DNA of 64,000 nucleotides from Narthecium ossifragum. Its lineage: Eukaryota > Streptophyta > Magnoliopsida > Dioscoreales > Nartheciaceae. Positions 20,471 through 32,039 of the stretch are shown piece after piece. Made by a program: the position numbers and the translations under genes. The DNA is taken from positions 16,038,502 to 16,102,501 of the forward strand of contig OY986972.1 of NCBI GenBank assembly GCA_963920575.1. The letters run 5' to 3'. Every line of letters begins with the position of its first letter. Position 1 is the first letter of the stretch. The notes beneath the pieces were generated by a model. That model saw only the letters and a list, made by a program, of their open reading frames with translations, was not told the origin of the DNA and made no database searches.

Positions 20471-23400
20471 ATTTCATATAAAAGTACTGTTATAACGATA
20501 TTAGTCGTAGTGTGAATAGTTTACATATTGTTTATTACATGCTAGAGATATGGAGCTCGAAGTGAGATACAAATTGCATAACAAATGCTAATTAATAATA
20601 CATTATTGATGTATATTTAACTGGAAACATTTCTTCCAATTCTCCATGCTTTTCTAGAAGGAAGAAAAAATTTACAAAAAAATTTCAAATATCATTGTTT
20701 CCAGTTGATCTTAGCATTTTAAAGTACTTGGAAGTTTTTCCACCATAAAGATCTTTACAATCACCAATAATCCCTACAAGAGCATTCTCCTGCCATAAAC
20801 CTATGGAAGCGATACAGGTCTCTTACAATCATCTCTCTTTGACACACCTTCAAAACAAACATCATATATGTGTGACAATCTATGTATACTCTCAGGTTCT
20901 TCACAATCCGGATCGGCCTTGCAGGATCTATGTTTGTGATTACGAACGAAATCGCCAACTTCTCAGTGTGATACAACAATATCATTCTCTTCTCTTCGTC
21001 ATCATCGACGTCGACCAACGAGTGAGATGCATCTTTACATACCCTGCCTTGTTTAGTTTCCTCTTCCATCTCATCCAACACAGCATAAATCTCTGTGCAC
21101 TGAGTATGTTTCATATCACAAAACAACAAACTCACGAACAGTTCCATTCCACTATGTGAAGTTGCAGCCTATTTCCTTCTTGATCCCCTTGGATTCCATT
21201 AATATCCTGATATTTCTTGCATCCTCCCACCTGCCTGTAGCTGCATACATGTTTGCCAACAAAATGTATCGCCCGCCATCATGTTGTTCTAATGTTATCA
21301 TACGCATGCCAACATGCTCCCATGTCTCGATGTCTTTGTGAGTTTGACATGCAGCCATCAGTGCAACCCATTGGGAAGCTTGTGGCTCCATAGGCATGTT
21401 GAGAAGCACGTCCTCGGCCTCTTCTAGTCGCCCTGCTCTTCCCAGGACATTGGCCAGGCATCCATAATGCTCTCTCTGAGGTTCAATAACATACAATTTC
21501 ATAGACTTGAATATCTCAATGTCATCATCGACAATCTCTGCATCGGCGCAAGCACATAAAACGCAAACAAATGTTGTTTTGTTTGGTACCATTTCGAGGG
21601 TTTTCATCTTCCGAAATAGATCGATAGCATCGTCTCCATAGCCATTCATGGCGAGGCCACCGATCATTGCATTCCACAACACAACGTCCCCACTTTTCAC
21701 ACTTTCAAACACTTCCAGAGTTGAATCTATGCAACCACATTTAGAGTACATATCGACAAGAGCCGTCTCAAGAACCACATTGCCATCCTTCTCGAGTTCA
21801 TTCCTATCAATGTAGAGATGAATCCATCGTCCCTGATCGAGCGCACCTGAATTCAAACAAGTTGTCAATACTGTCACCAACGTCATCGCATCCGACTTTA
21901 TTCTCTCGGCTTGGATCTCATTAAACAGACTCAATACTTCAGAGAAATTATCAATCTTCACATAGCCATCTAACATAGCACTCCAGGAAACCAAGCTCCT
22001 ATTAGGCATTCTATCAAATGAGTCTCTGGCTTTGCCGATGTCTCCATTCCTGCTATAAGCCGAGATCATGGTGTTCCAGGAGATTGAATCCAAGTGCAAA
22101 CTCTCCGCGAACAAGAGCTTGGTATCCTCTAAGAGACCCATGTTGGAGTACATCCTCAATAGAGTGTTCTTCACCACAAGCAAGTCCTCAATGCTGCACT
22201 TCAGTACCTGGCCATGCACTTCTCTTCCTAAGCCAATGCTGCAACTGGCAATGCAAGCGTTAACCATAAGAGCAAATGTGTAATTGTTTGCAGGTGCGCC
22301 ACCAGCCCACATTCGAAAGTAGTAACCGACAGCGGAATCCGGCGTGCCATATGCAGTATGTCCGGCAATCATGGCGTTCCATGTATAGACATCAGGACAG
22401 TATATTGAGTTGAAAACCGAGTTGGCATAGCTTAGGTTAGCAACACCCGTTCGAAGGCAGGATTCAACAATTCGGCTGGCTGCAAATGTCGCACCTCGAC
22501 CCACATAGGCCCAACCGGGCCGGGCGACGCAAACCGTAACCTAACCTACTGCGGAAATTTTGGTGAGGTTTTCCTCTAATCGTAGCGGTCTCCCTAGCAA
22601 TTCATAATCATCTTATATTATACAAACATTTACAAACCCCAAAGACTGAACTGGAATATAATACAAATCCTCAAAACAGGGAAATTATAAATTTAACAAT
22701 CCCGTAGGAGACTATCTATAACAGAAGGGTAAAACTAAGATCGCCGCTCCTCAAGCACAGCCAGACGCCGCCACGTCACCAAACACCGGCCCGGTAGGGG
22801 CGACCGAAGAAGAGCTAGCGCCAGCACCTGCAAAACGCAGCCCGGATAGGTGTGAGCACTAAGCTCAGCATAGACACTATACTACGACACTCACGAGGGA
22901 GGGAACACAACAGTGCCACCCCCAAGTCTATCCTAGGTGTATACAAATGTCCCATAACCCTACCGGAAGTCTGTGAACGCAGGCCCAAAACACTGCATAC
23001 TCTCAGCATGACACATAACACTGTTTGGCGGGGCAGGACACCGCTGGGCAGGCACTCCTCCTCCCAAGAGTTTAAAAACACCGGACTCCGGCTACACCTC
23101 GGATACAACTTAGAGACGACATGACCTCTAAACCTCAAACAACATGTATTCAGGTCATCTAACCCTATCATCGAAATCGACTGAATACTATAAATCGAGT
23201 CATGAACTAAGCTACCCGCAACAGTCCTAGAGCTAGATCCGGACTACCCGAAAGCCCCGGATCGGCGAACAACCCATCGCCAACGCCCTACACAGGTGCA
23301 ACTAATGCACAAGCAATGCATGTTATGAGCACACGCATGAATATACAGATAAACATGCAACAGTATGTGATGTATATCAAACAAGGTCTGGGCATGGCAC

Positions 23401-23757
23401 CCTGCCGGCCCGGGGTGATGAACAAGGTAAATAAGGTCTAGGAGCTGCGACAGTGGTACCACCACCAACTGTCAGCAGTCCACCACAACACCTGCACCGG
23501 AAAGCAGCCCCGCAAACAACAGCTCACAGATATCACAGCCTCGGCGCACGCCGGCATGCAAGGCTAGGAAAAGCTGTTGGGCTACCCGCCCGTTTATTCT
23601 AAACATCCCGGGAGTCATCACTCCCCTGGTTCACCACTGCCCCTATTATAGGGCTAACATGGTTAAACATATGTACCAGGTATAAGACAGTAAAGAAAAG
23701 GGTACATGCAAAGCCCCACGGGTAAAACCAAGAAGAAATCTCTCTCTCTGTCGTAGA

Positions 23758-24075
23758 CGGATCGATCCTTCCTTCCAAGGGAAGATCGATCCTTCTAATG
23801 GCAGAGAACAAACTCTCCATATCGTGCAGAGTAAGATCGATCCGTCCCTCCAAGGGTCGATCGATCCTACTCGCGATAGGGAACATCCTCCCTGCCGTGC
23901 CGAGGAGGATCGATCCCTCCCCCCAAGGGATGATTGATCCTACTCGCAACGAGGGGGATTCCATGCTACCCAAGGCACAAGGATCGATCGTTCTCACCCG
24001 AGAATGATCGATCCTGCTCAGGTTCAACATAACCAACAAAGAAGGATCGATCCCTCTCACAGAAGGATCGATCGT
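23758..24075 (-). repeat. GATCGATC array, cluster 2 of solo LTR B3 (five pairs)
   Basis: Pairs lie at 23760/23784, 23835/23859, 23908/23932, 23982/24006 and 24045/24066. Spacing is 24, 24, 24, 24 and 21 bp, with 51, 49, 50 and 39 bp between pairs. Only 23932 has decayed (GATTGATC, at the central CpG). The spacers are strongly self-complementary but differ in sequence: TTCTC...GAGAA in the fourth pair, and CCTT...AAGG flanked by T/A pairs in the first. Confidence 0.93.
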
Positions 24076-24413
24076 GATGGGTTCTCCGGCAACCCTCTGG
24101 CGAGAAATACCGTCGGAAAACTATACCAAATCCCACCAAAACCTGGGATCTAGTAGTACGAAGGACCACGAGTCCAAAACCGGTGGAAATACTACAATCT
24201 AACAAGTGTATATCAAGATCTAAGCAAAAGATCACAGACAGCCGGAAAAACTTCCAAAAACCCGGAAGAAATGTAGGTAGGATCCCTACCTAAGCAATAG
24301 CAGCTTCAATCCCAGCTGCTAGGCCTTGGATCGTCCACAACCTCTTCGAAATTCAGAAAATCTCAGTTCAAGAACTCGAATTTCAAAAGAGATTCAAGGA
24401 AGAAGGTTACGTC

Positions 24414-24423
24414 GCTTTATAGA
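24414..24423 (-). promoter_or_regulatory. TATA-like element of solo LTR B3
   Basis: GTCTATAAAGCG on the minus strand lies immediately downstream of the six-site GATCGATC cluster and 370 bp from the LTR start, a normal U3/R position. Confidence 0.6.
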
Positions 24424-24441
24424 CAAACGAACCGACTTAGC

Positions 24442-24583
24442 AGGATCGATCCGTCCAAGAGGAGCGATCGATCCGTCCCAAGAGAGCGATCGATCCGTCA
24501 CAAGAGGAACGATCGATCCTTCTCAACGATCCGACTTCCTGGCATTGACCGATCGATCCTTCTAACAAGGAAGGATCGATCCG
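24442..24583 (-). repeat. GATCGATC array, cluster 1 of solo LTR B3
   Basis: Six perfect sites lie at 24444, 24466, 24488, 24511, 24551 and 24574, with spacings of 22, 22, 23, 40 and 23 bp. In LTR orientation the array ends about 20 bp before the TATA-like CTATAAAGCG. Confidence 0.92.
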
Positions 24584-25131
24584 TCTTTCACAGGAAACTG
24601 GACTTGGGCTAAAACTTAAGCCCAAGCCCGGATCTTTCGATCCCAGGTCTCACTAACCATTCTAGCCAAACATTACCACAAACATGGTCAGTGTGTGCCC
24701 ACGCGGGTGTGAAACTAGCCGACAAGGCGCAATTTACCAAATTGCCCTTGCGGTCCATGACGAGCCACATGAGTAGAGGGACATATCCTCACAGCAAAGG
24801 AGTTGCAAAAGAGGCCGGAGGTGATCACGTAAGCCTGTAGGCTTTTGAGGTCAACGCGTTTTCGGACTTTAGCTTCTTCGATGACGAGCAGGATCGGATG
24901 GTTCGGTACGAATTTGGCAACCATAACTCTCCTGTGTGCCTCTCTAATCATGTCAATTGCAGCATGCTCTCTACAAGAAGCAGCCAATGTCACATTATTA
25001 GGAATTCTATCGAGGCATTGTATGGATTTAATCAAAAACAAGACAAAAAAAAATCCTGCCAATACATGAAGAAATAAATCGCGAGTTATCCACCTAATTC
25101 CAAGATATAATGCAGCTTCCCTCTTCATCAT

Positions 25132-26130
25132 CTTGCTCTCAAAACCCCCAGCATAGAACCTGTGGGTTCTTGGAACAACTAGGTGGGCTTTTAGTACTTA
25201 CCATACCTAAAATCAGATAACTAGTCCCCAAAGCAGCTGCTGCTACTAAGATACCAGTAAGGAGGTGTCGTGACAGTGCACAAGGGGTACATTGATGATA
25301 AGATATGGCCAGGGCTTAATTCTACACTCAATTAGAGGTCCATACAACTTGTGGTTATACTGTTACTTCTAGTTTGTTTTACTTTCAATACCTCATCTAT
25401 TTTCTTCATAAAACAAATTGACCTATTTCAGCAGTAGCTAAATTCTTGCTATTGAAGTTCAAATTCTTCTTGCTCTGTACGAAAAGAGATAATTTCAAAT
25501 GCATCGCTAGCTTTCAGTCAAATTCTAGTTCAATTCTCATGCTACCACCTTGTCAATAACAAAAGGTCCCATGCTTATCCTCGCATATCAAAATGCATCA
25601 TGGTAGTCTTTGTCATGTCTAGCTAATAAAAGAGAAGGGAAAGATCCATCTTGACACTATTGCACCATTCAAAATGGGTTTGCAGGAACTGAAGTTGCCT
25701 TGGCGATTGTTCCCTTCATTTTTTTTTCCTGGTTTGTCATAGTACTTATTGCCATCTGAGTTTGGGTAGAAGCAACCTCAGCGTGTTATTTTAAGGATGT
25801 AGATGAAATGTTTGGCATCTCTCATCCTATAAATTACACACCTTTTGTTCTTAAGTGCATGTGCTTACAATATAGTGTAAAATCATGGATACAAAACCAA
25901 CTCATTTATCTGAATCAAGAAATATGAGGTAAAAATGTGCTTCTCCTAGGGGCATGAGCGAACTAAATGATCACTAACAAGCTGGTTCCGAGTGGTGACG
26001 AATCAGGGCAATATTCCCTGATGAAGGGACAAAGGCATAAATTTTACTTGAAAGCCTCTATTCAACGTGACAGTCTAAGAAAAATTGCAACAAGAACGAT
26101 TATTTAAGAGTGACCTTGCTGAAAATATTT
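25132..26130 (-). repeat. Upstream region of PPR copy A, duplicated inverted at 46082-46980
   Basis: This is non-coding and matches the sequence upstream of PPR copy B in reverse complement across its length, for example CACCTAGTTGTTCCAAGAAC at 46917. It contains a block (about 25830-26030) that is partly deleted upstream of copy B, where 46245 joins GATCATTC directly to ACTTAAGAAC. That block is instead found downstream of copy B at 48787-48960. Confidence 0.85.
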
Positions 26131-26365
26131 GATCTTTCCTAAGAGGCAACACCTATCTCGAATTCCATTACTCACTTAAGATGAAAAATTGCCAAAAAAC
26201 AAAGACAACAAGAAGCCCTACAACCCAAGGAATCACACATAAAACTCAATCCAACGGAACAAAACCCTAATTCCAGAATCATACAAAGAAACCACGCATC
26301 GACCAGTATCGAAATCCAATAAAACAGACTCTAGGGTTAACCTGTAGAGGCGGAAAGAGTTGTAC

Positions 26366-26446
26366 CCTCTTGAGCTCCTTGTTGCGGAGCTCCTTCCGGT
26401 AGGCATCGGTGGGATTCATCACATTTCCTCCCTTCGTCGTCTTGAT
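26366..26446 (-). pseudogene. WBP11: WBP11 first-exon remnant, start codon lost
   Basis: On the minus strand 27 codons read [19 protein letters not shown] and RNKELKR, the N-terminus of plant WW-domain-binding protein 11, a splicing factor. The usual start Met codon is ATC here and the conserved GGK is GGN. A GT follows the AGG codon at the expected exon end. No further exons are visible towards 25132, so this is an orphan fragment. The 26450-26600 region upstream may be its former 5' UTR and promoter. Confidence 0.8.
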
Positions 26447-26626
26447 CTTTTCCAGCCAACTGTATCAATCTCTCTCCTCGCCTTCTCTTCTTCTCGGCTA
26501 CTCCTCGCAGGAGTCGATCGCCGGATTGGGTTGGGTTGGGTGTCTGCTGGGGTTCGAGGAGGTTGTTGTTCGTCCAGGACCAATTAAGATTGGGCAGGGT
26601 TCCCTTTTAAAATGTCTGGCGATAGG

Positions 26627-27149
26627 GTGCCACCTGTATTGGGCTAACCAGAATTGAAACTGGCTCGACCCGATCTCTAGGTTGAGTTAAAAATAACACG
26701 TTGACATTTGGTTGCATGCATCGTTGTTCGATGCTGTAGCACGACAACCATATGTGGCGGTGCTGCAGCAAGTGCCTTTTGCCATCTCTGATGCATTAGC
26801 CCAACCAAACACTCATAAGCCATCACAAGATTACTACTCATGTAAAGTAAAATGTTTTACTTAAGGTAAAGATAAATTTTAATATAAAAAACTTTACAGA
26901 TATTTGATAGCTGATTTTTTAAACATTTTCCAAATCGAGAAATTATATATTCTTGAATTTTTATATATATGACAATCATATTTGGAGAAGAAAAGAGAGA
27001 GATTAATTTTCGTCATATTTGGAGAAAAGAAATTGCAAGATATAGTAGTAGTAAATACATATAAAATAGGGGGAAGGGGTGCCCCTTGTATTGGGCTAAC
27101 CAGAATTGAAACTGGCTCAACCCAATCTCTAGGTTGAATTAAAAATAAG
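26627..27149 (+). repeat. Direct repeat pair of about 70 bp
   Basis: The phrase containing TGTATTGGGCTAACCAGAA, CTAGGTTGA and TTAAAAATAA occurs at 26635-26695 and 27090-27149, with A/G differences. Between the copies the sequence is AT-rich and non-coding. No ends of a known transposon are seen. Confidence 0.7.
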
Positions 27150-27330
27150 GGGAAGGGGCTCCAGCACCATAAAATGAACTTATCCTGTTAAAAAAACGCT
27201 AAGCATAAGATTCGGGACCTTAACATCATTTTAGACTACAAAAGACACATATACCCCATTGAAACCGACATCTAAAAAACCCGCTCCATTGACGACTACA
27301 TTCAAAAATTCAAGTTCCCATGAGAAAATT

Positions 27331-28571
27331 AACCAGCTCCAACGACGACCGTATTCAAAAATTCAAGTTCTCAGGAGAAAATTTTGGGCGAAGATTCCAA
27401 ATAGAGAAACTACCTATTTCGCAAAATCTTCGAAGAAGATTTCGTGGCAACTAGGGTGATCTACTCCGGTTTCAGAAAAAGAGAGAAGAGATCGACTACC
27501 GACGAAGCCCTAGAGCCTAAATCCCGTGATTTTCATATCGATTCTTCTCGAATCATAGCAGGAAATGGCCAAAGATAATGTATATTTCGATTGCGGCTTC
27601 TTCCCTTGTACTCATTTCTCTTTTTCACTAATTTGAATGAATGGATTGTGTTTTTGTCTTTGAACACATAGAAAACCCAACTAATAGGGTTTGGTGTTCA
27701 TGAGTATTAACTTTTCTCTTTTTCACTTATGTTCACGAATGGTTTGGTGTTCATTAGGATTCTCTTTTCTCTCTTTCACTGATGTTCACGAATGTATTGC
27801 ATTATTCTCTTTCCCCTTTTCGATTAATGTTCATGAATATTCTCTTTTCTTTTTTCCATAGTGTTCACGAATGGATTGTAGTATCCTTGTTGTAAAAAAA
27901 GAGAAAACCCATAAAAGAGTGTTTGGTGTTCATGAGTATTCTATTTTCTATTTTTCGACAATATTCACGAATGTATTGCAATATTCTCTTTTCTCTTTTT
28001 CATTAAAGTTCATTAATGTACATGCAGTATTCTCTTTTTCATTAATGTTCATTAATCCCTTCTTTGCAGAACACTAAGCAATACATGTCCACTCTAGCCA
28101 CAATCATAAGTGTAATGCAAAAAATGCACGACAATATCACCGAAGAGCACCTTGAAGTAATGCACAAGACCCCATTCTACACAATGTTCATGGCAATACA
28201 TGAGAACAAGATTACGAAGATTGCATGCATGTAGAACACATGATGAGGACCTCACAAAATTGATTGAAAGGCTCAACAAGGACACATGAAAGTTTAATAT
28301 TGGACAGGTTCTGTGAGCTACACAAATCAGATGTCCAATGCATATTTGGGATCGAAAATGAAAAGGAGAAAATAAAGATCCCAAAGGGAAAGAGGAAGAA
28401 ATAAACATCCATGGACAGAGTCTTTCCAAAGATGAAATACATCACAATTAGCATGTTGAGTAGGAGAGTTGTTGAACTAATCAGTGCGAAATCAAGAACC
28501 ACAAAGGAGGATTGTGTTAGGCTCCTATGCCTAATATTGTTTGGCTCATTGATCTTTAGTACAACTATAAC
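27331..28571 (+). pseudogene. Decayed plant-mobile/Ulp1-MULE-type gene, direct-duplicate copy 1
   Basis: Near 27564 a short frame starts MAKDNVYFDCGFFP. An AT-rich stretch of repeated TGTTCACGAATG and TTCTCTTTTC units then looks like an intron ending TTTGCAG at about 28070. The next exon reads QYMSTLATIISVMQKMHDNI, TEEHLEVMHKTPF, DVQCIFGIENEKEK and KEDCVRLLCLILFGSLIF. The pattern TPF ... DV..IFGI ... LLFGSLIF resembles the N-terminal region of Ulp1-MULE proteins, seen also at 19050-18800. Frames are broken by stops. The Harbinger element begins right after it. The family call is tentative. Confidence 0.5.
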
Positions 28572-28593
28572 GGCATGTTTGGTTCGCACAAGG

Positions 28594-28745
28594 AATGTGA
28601 ATGGGAATGGGAATGGGATTAGGAATGGGAATGGAATGAGATTGGGATTAGGAATGGGCTATTACCAAGGTGATTTTGTGATATCAGGATTGGGAATGAG
28701 AATGAAGTATTACCATGTTTGGTATACAAACAGAAGCCTGTAAAT
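28594..28745. repeat. GGAATG-rich subterminal repeats of the Harbinger left end
   Basis: GGGAATG and GGAATG units with GGGATTAGGAATGGG recur through this stretch. They resemble the AGGAATG...CATTCC units next to the right end at 40971-41092. Confidence 0.7.
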
Positions 28746-29679
28746 GGAATAGGAATGAAATACAGATGACTAAAATACCCTCCTTTTCTTTTCTTTGTTG
28801 TTTCTACGATGGGAGAAAATTGTAGATGCAAGTGAACTAAACTGAACAAATTATACAATACACACATTTTTAAATGGGTCACGTACCAATAAAAAACAAC
28901 AAGGAAAGGTCACAGCTTCATTCAACCACATCCAGATAACAACACTGCCATCCCTCTCCCTCTCTCTCTTGTCTCGACTCTTATCTTCGCCACTCTCCTA
29001 CACCACTCCAACAGGGAAGGGGACCTTTTTTTAGAAAAAAATCTCTGGACACTCTTTGTTTCCATGTTGTGCTTGTGCTCCTTGTGAATGTTTAATGATC
29101 TATGGTACCTCACACGAAGGAATTTTATGTAGGATACTTAAAATTATCTCCAAATTTGATAGCATTGATGATGAACAACACGTTGAAATTGTATGTTATT
29201 TCATATGCAAAAAAGAAACTGTAAATATAAGCAAACTGCCTCTTTTACCCAAAAAAAAAAGAATCAAGTTGCCTCAATTTGTTCGCACATTCTTGCAATG
29301 TGGAAGTGCATTTACAGAAACCATAACATACAACGTAGATAGGCAGATTAAGCATACAACATTTAAATCCACTTAATTAGCCACAAAAAGTTTAACAAAA
29401 TCCATAATAAGTCCATACAAAAGCATTTAAAGCTAAAGCCAATCGCACTTAAAGCATTTAAAATTGACTACAACCAAGACCATGTTTGGCATAAATTAAC
29501 TACAATAATATGATAAAAGATCAAATATGTCCAAAATTGATATGAGCAACTTCATTCAATGCCAGTCGAGGTATCTCTTGACATATCAGGCTCTTTGTTC
29601 CATTGGAAGGCTAAAAAAATAGAAAATAAGTGTATCATCTGCACCCATTTTGTATCCAGCATCGTCTCTCATCTTCATT

Positions 29680-30609
29680 CAATTCTTCCAATTTCTGTAG
29701 CTCAGAAAAAAAAAATTATCCTTCCTCTCAAGAAGTAACTTGTCAGTACTTATAGCTTGACTAAGTTCATGAGTTGCATGCTGAATTTTGGAACCAATAG
29801 TTGAAGCAATTTGATGAATAGCCTCAATAACTTCAACTCCCGTATTGGACTTCTTTCGCCGTTTTACCCGAGAGGAAGTAATTTCACTTGGACTGCCAAT
29901 GTCTACATGAGTAGCGCACATGTTTACATCTGCTTGAGAAGCAAACATGGTGGCATGACTTGTAGACATTGGTACATTCTCCTCTACAAACCAATCGGTA
30001 TTGTAAGGTGGTTTATATTGACTGTCATCAATGTTTTCAATTTCTTCTTCCCTATTTTACTCAACCACATCAGCAAGTCCCGCTACATCTTTTCCCATTG
30101 CCCGATCCTTGGCAAAGATTACACACAGTGTTTCAAAGTGATCTAATTTCTTGTGTCTGAAATTAGCTGCTCTTTTATGACTCTGCAAAAATTTAAACTG
30201 ATATGTAAGTACCATAGAAAACATTACTACAAAACTAATAATAATAGTTGACTTGCCATTGAGCTTAAGGTAAATTCACCTTGATATATTCATTCCAAAC
30301 AGCTGGCTCAGCAACCACATATTTGTTGACAGGATTCCAACCAAATCCATTGGTATTTATACCATAAATCATGTCATAGACAATTGAAAAATCTCTTTTC
30401 ATAATTTTTAACCTTGATTCTATGTGTGGCTTTCCTTTTATTTCAGCATTGGGTAACTGTTCTTTGACGGCAGCCTTTAAAATTATTAAATATCCCCCTT
30501 TGAACCCATTATCTGCATTATGAGTGACCTTGTTATACAAATCCAGCAATGCATCAATAAGTATGGTGTTCTCTTCATCAGTCCATTTGTGCTTATCTCC
30601 CTGAGACAT
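29680..30609 (-). pseudogene. Harbinger ORF1: Myb/SANT-like DNA-binding protein, one stop
   Basis: Exon 1 (30609-30280) starts MSQGDKHKWTDEENTILIDA with the Trp-rich Myb/SANT-like fold, continuing to GFGWNPVNKYVV and WNEYIK. An intron fits 30279-30183 (CAAG|GTGAAT ... TTGCAG|AGT). Exon 2 continues SHKRAANFRHKKLDHFE and IFAKDRAMGKD, meets a TAA at 30057-30059, then goes on in frame with a basic patch SSRVKRRKKS. In this family ORF1 binds the element ends and helps bring the transposase to DNA. A single nonsense codon breaks it here. Confidence 0.85.
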
Positions 30610-30869
30610 GACTATCAAATATCAACCAGATAACAAAATATAAGCATATACCTAAGGAAATAGAAAATCATGTATACTTTATAACATACACAAAATAGCA
30701 TCATTTGCAACTTTATATGACACAAGCATCAAGTTCAAAATAGCATTTCAAGCATCAAGTTCAAAGTACATTATCCAAAAGTACTAGTGTCAATAGTACT
30801 AATACAAATAAACAATGCAAATAACACTGGTTCAACACAAAAACATCTCTAATATCTTGATGTTCTCCA

Positions 30870-31216
30870 CTAATTGAACATATCCTCCGCCAATTGATTT
30901 ATCCAATTACTCCATGCATCACTGGTTTCAATTGTGCTAATTGGATCACCATGAACATCATTAGCTGCAGCTTGACGATCTAACTCAGGTTCCAAAGGGT
31001 CCTCATTCATTTCTTTCCTTATAAGATTATGTAATAGACAACATGCAATAATTATGCGATTGTGTGTTCTAATTGGATAAAATGAAGGACTCCTTAAAAT
31101 TGCCCACCGCATCTTCAACAAACCAAAACATCTCTCAATGACATTTCTTGCAGATGAATGCTTCATGTTAAAAAGCTCTTCAGCAAATCGAGGTTGATGC
31201 CCTTGTCTCCAATCAT
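30870..31216 (-). pseudogene. Harbinger transposase, 3' part
   Basis: The segment reads DWRQGHQPRFAEELFNMKH, SSARNVIERCFGLLKMRWAI and IIIACCLLHNLI. These are the conserved last catalytic block (E in NVIERCFG) and the tail of DDE_4 transposases. The upstream half of the same exon is at 39539-39620, on the other side of the CACTA insertion. Removing 31217-39535 and one CAT rejoins the codons as RYRLN-DWRQG. Confidence 0.88.
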
Positions 31217-31239
31217 CACTACAATAAAATAAGTCTATA

Positions 31240-32030
31240 GTGACAATAAAACTCGTCACTAATACCCTGAAAACCGTCACAGAAACCTTTCAGTGACAAG
31301 TTTAGGGTCGTCGGCTATACCTCCGTGGTTGAAGGTTTCAGTGACAACTTTGTTGCATTGTCACAAATTCAGTTACTTTCAGTGACGAGAGTACCCGTCA
31401 CTGAAAGTTATTTATCTGTGACGACTACACTTGTCACAGTAGATGAGCATTTGTGACAATCATTGTCGTCACTGTAAATAATTTTGTTGTCACTATATGT
31501 TGAAATACAGTGTAATTAGATTTTATTTATAACAATGTATATTTTTACAGTAACAAGTGATCTTATCACTGAAAGTAGTTTATAGTGACAATAAAAAGGT
31601 TGTCACTACAAGTATTTACAGTGACAATTAAAAGATTGTCACTAAAAATATTTACAGTGACAATTAAAAGATTGTCACTAAAAGCATTTACAGTGACAAT
31701 TACAAGATTGTCACTAAAAGTATTTACAGTGACAATTAATAGATTGTCACTAAAAGTATTTATTGTGACAAATACTAACAACATTCGTTGTCACTAATTC
31801 CATTATTAATAACAACAATTGCTATCTTAGTTTGTCACACAATACTGAATAGTTTATAGTGACAATAAAAATATTGCCAATAAATGTATTTACAGTGACA
31901 AGTATTAGCAACATTGTTTGTCACTAATTTCATTATTAGTGACAACAAATACTATCTATGTTTGTCACACAATGCTGAATATTGTTTTAGTGACAATTTT
32001 TTTTGTCACTAAAATTTGTCATCAAACCTA
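31240..32030. repeat. CACTA left subterminal repeats
   Basis: TGTCACTA and TAGTGACA recur many times. A tandem run at about 31583-31765 has a unit near 36 bp made of GTGACAATTAAAAGATTGTCAC plus a short AT spacer, so each unit is a dyad. Subterminal repeats of CACTA elements are the binding sites of their TNPA-type proteins. Confidence 0.9.
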
Positions 32031-32039
32031 ATTTTTATT

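Larger units (their letters stand above)
22487..24793 (-). mobile_element. Solo LTR, family B copy 3 (2307 bp), inside the PPR gene
   Basis: On the plus strand it runs from TGTCGCACC to ATATCCTCACA and is flanked by GCAAA at 22482-22486 and 24794-24798. In gene orientation the duplication is TTTGC. The intact PPR copy B reads CTCCTTTGCAGCCAGC, exactly the predicted empty site. It is diverged from copies 1 and 2 and keeps a TATA-like CTATAAAGCG (near 24414-24423) just downstream of its first palindrome cluster. Confidence 0.96.
20761..25131 (-). pseudogene. DYW-class PPR protein, copy A, split by a solo LTR
   Basis: The N-terminus runs from the ATG at 25131 (MMKREAAL) to the LTR edge at 24794. 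The PPR array resumes at 22486 and continues to a TAG at 21152. A shifted frame (21147-20761) carries the E+ and DYW region: EEKRMILLYHTEKLAIS with the HxE zinc/catalytic motif, RPIRIVKNLRV, and the exact C-terminal DYW. In the DYW zinc site the first Cys of CxxC is Tyr (YIDCH). DYW PPR proteins bind organelle RNA and edit C to U. Copy B at 47033 has the uninterrupted site and the same stop after CNFT/CSFT, so that frameshift predates the duplication. The LTR and the stop make copy A non-functional as written. Confidence 0.93.

Noticed and set aside
21156..22283. Plus-strand frames within the PPR copy A region
   Set aside because: They are antisense shadows of the PPR coding sequence on the minus strand.
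31566..31797. Repetitive frames (VTIKRLSLK-type and VTVNTFSDN-type) on opposite strands
   Set aside because: They are translations of the CACTA subterminal tandem repeat.
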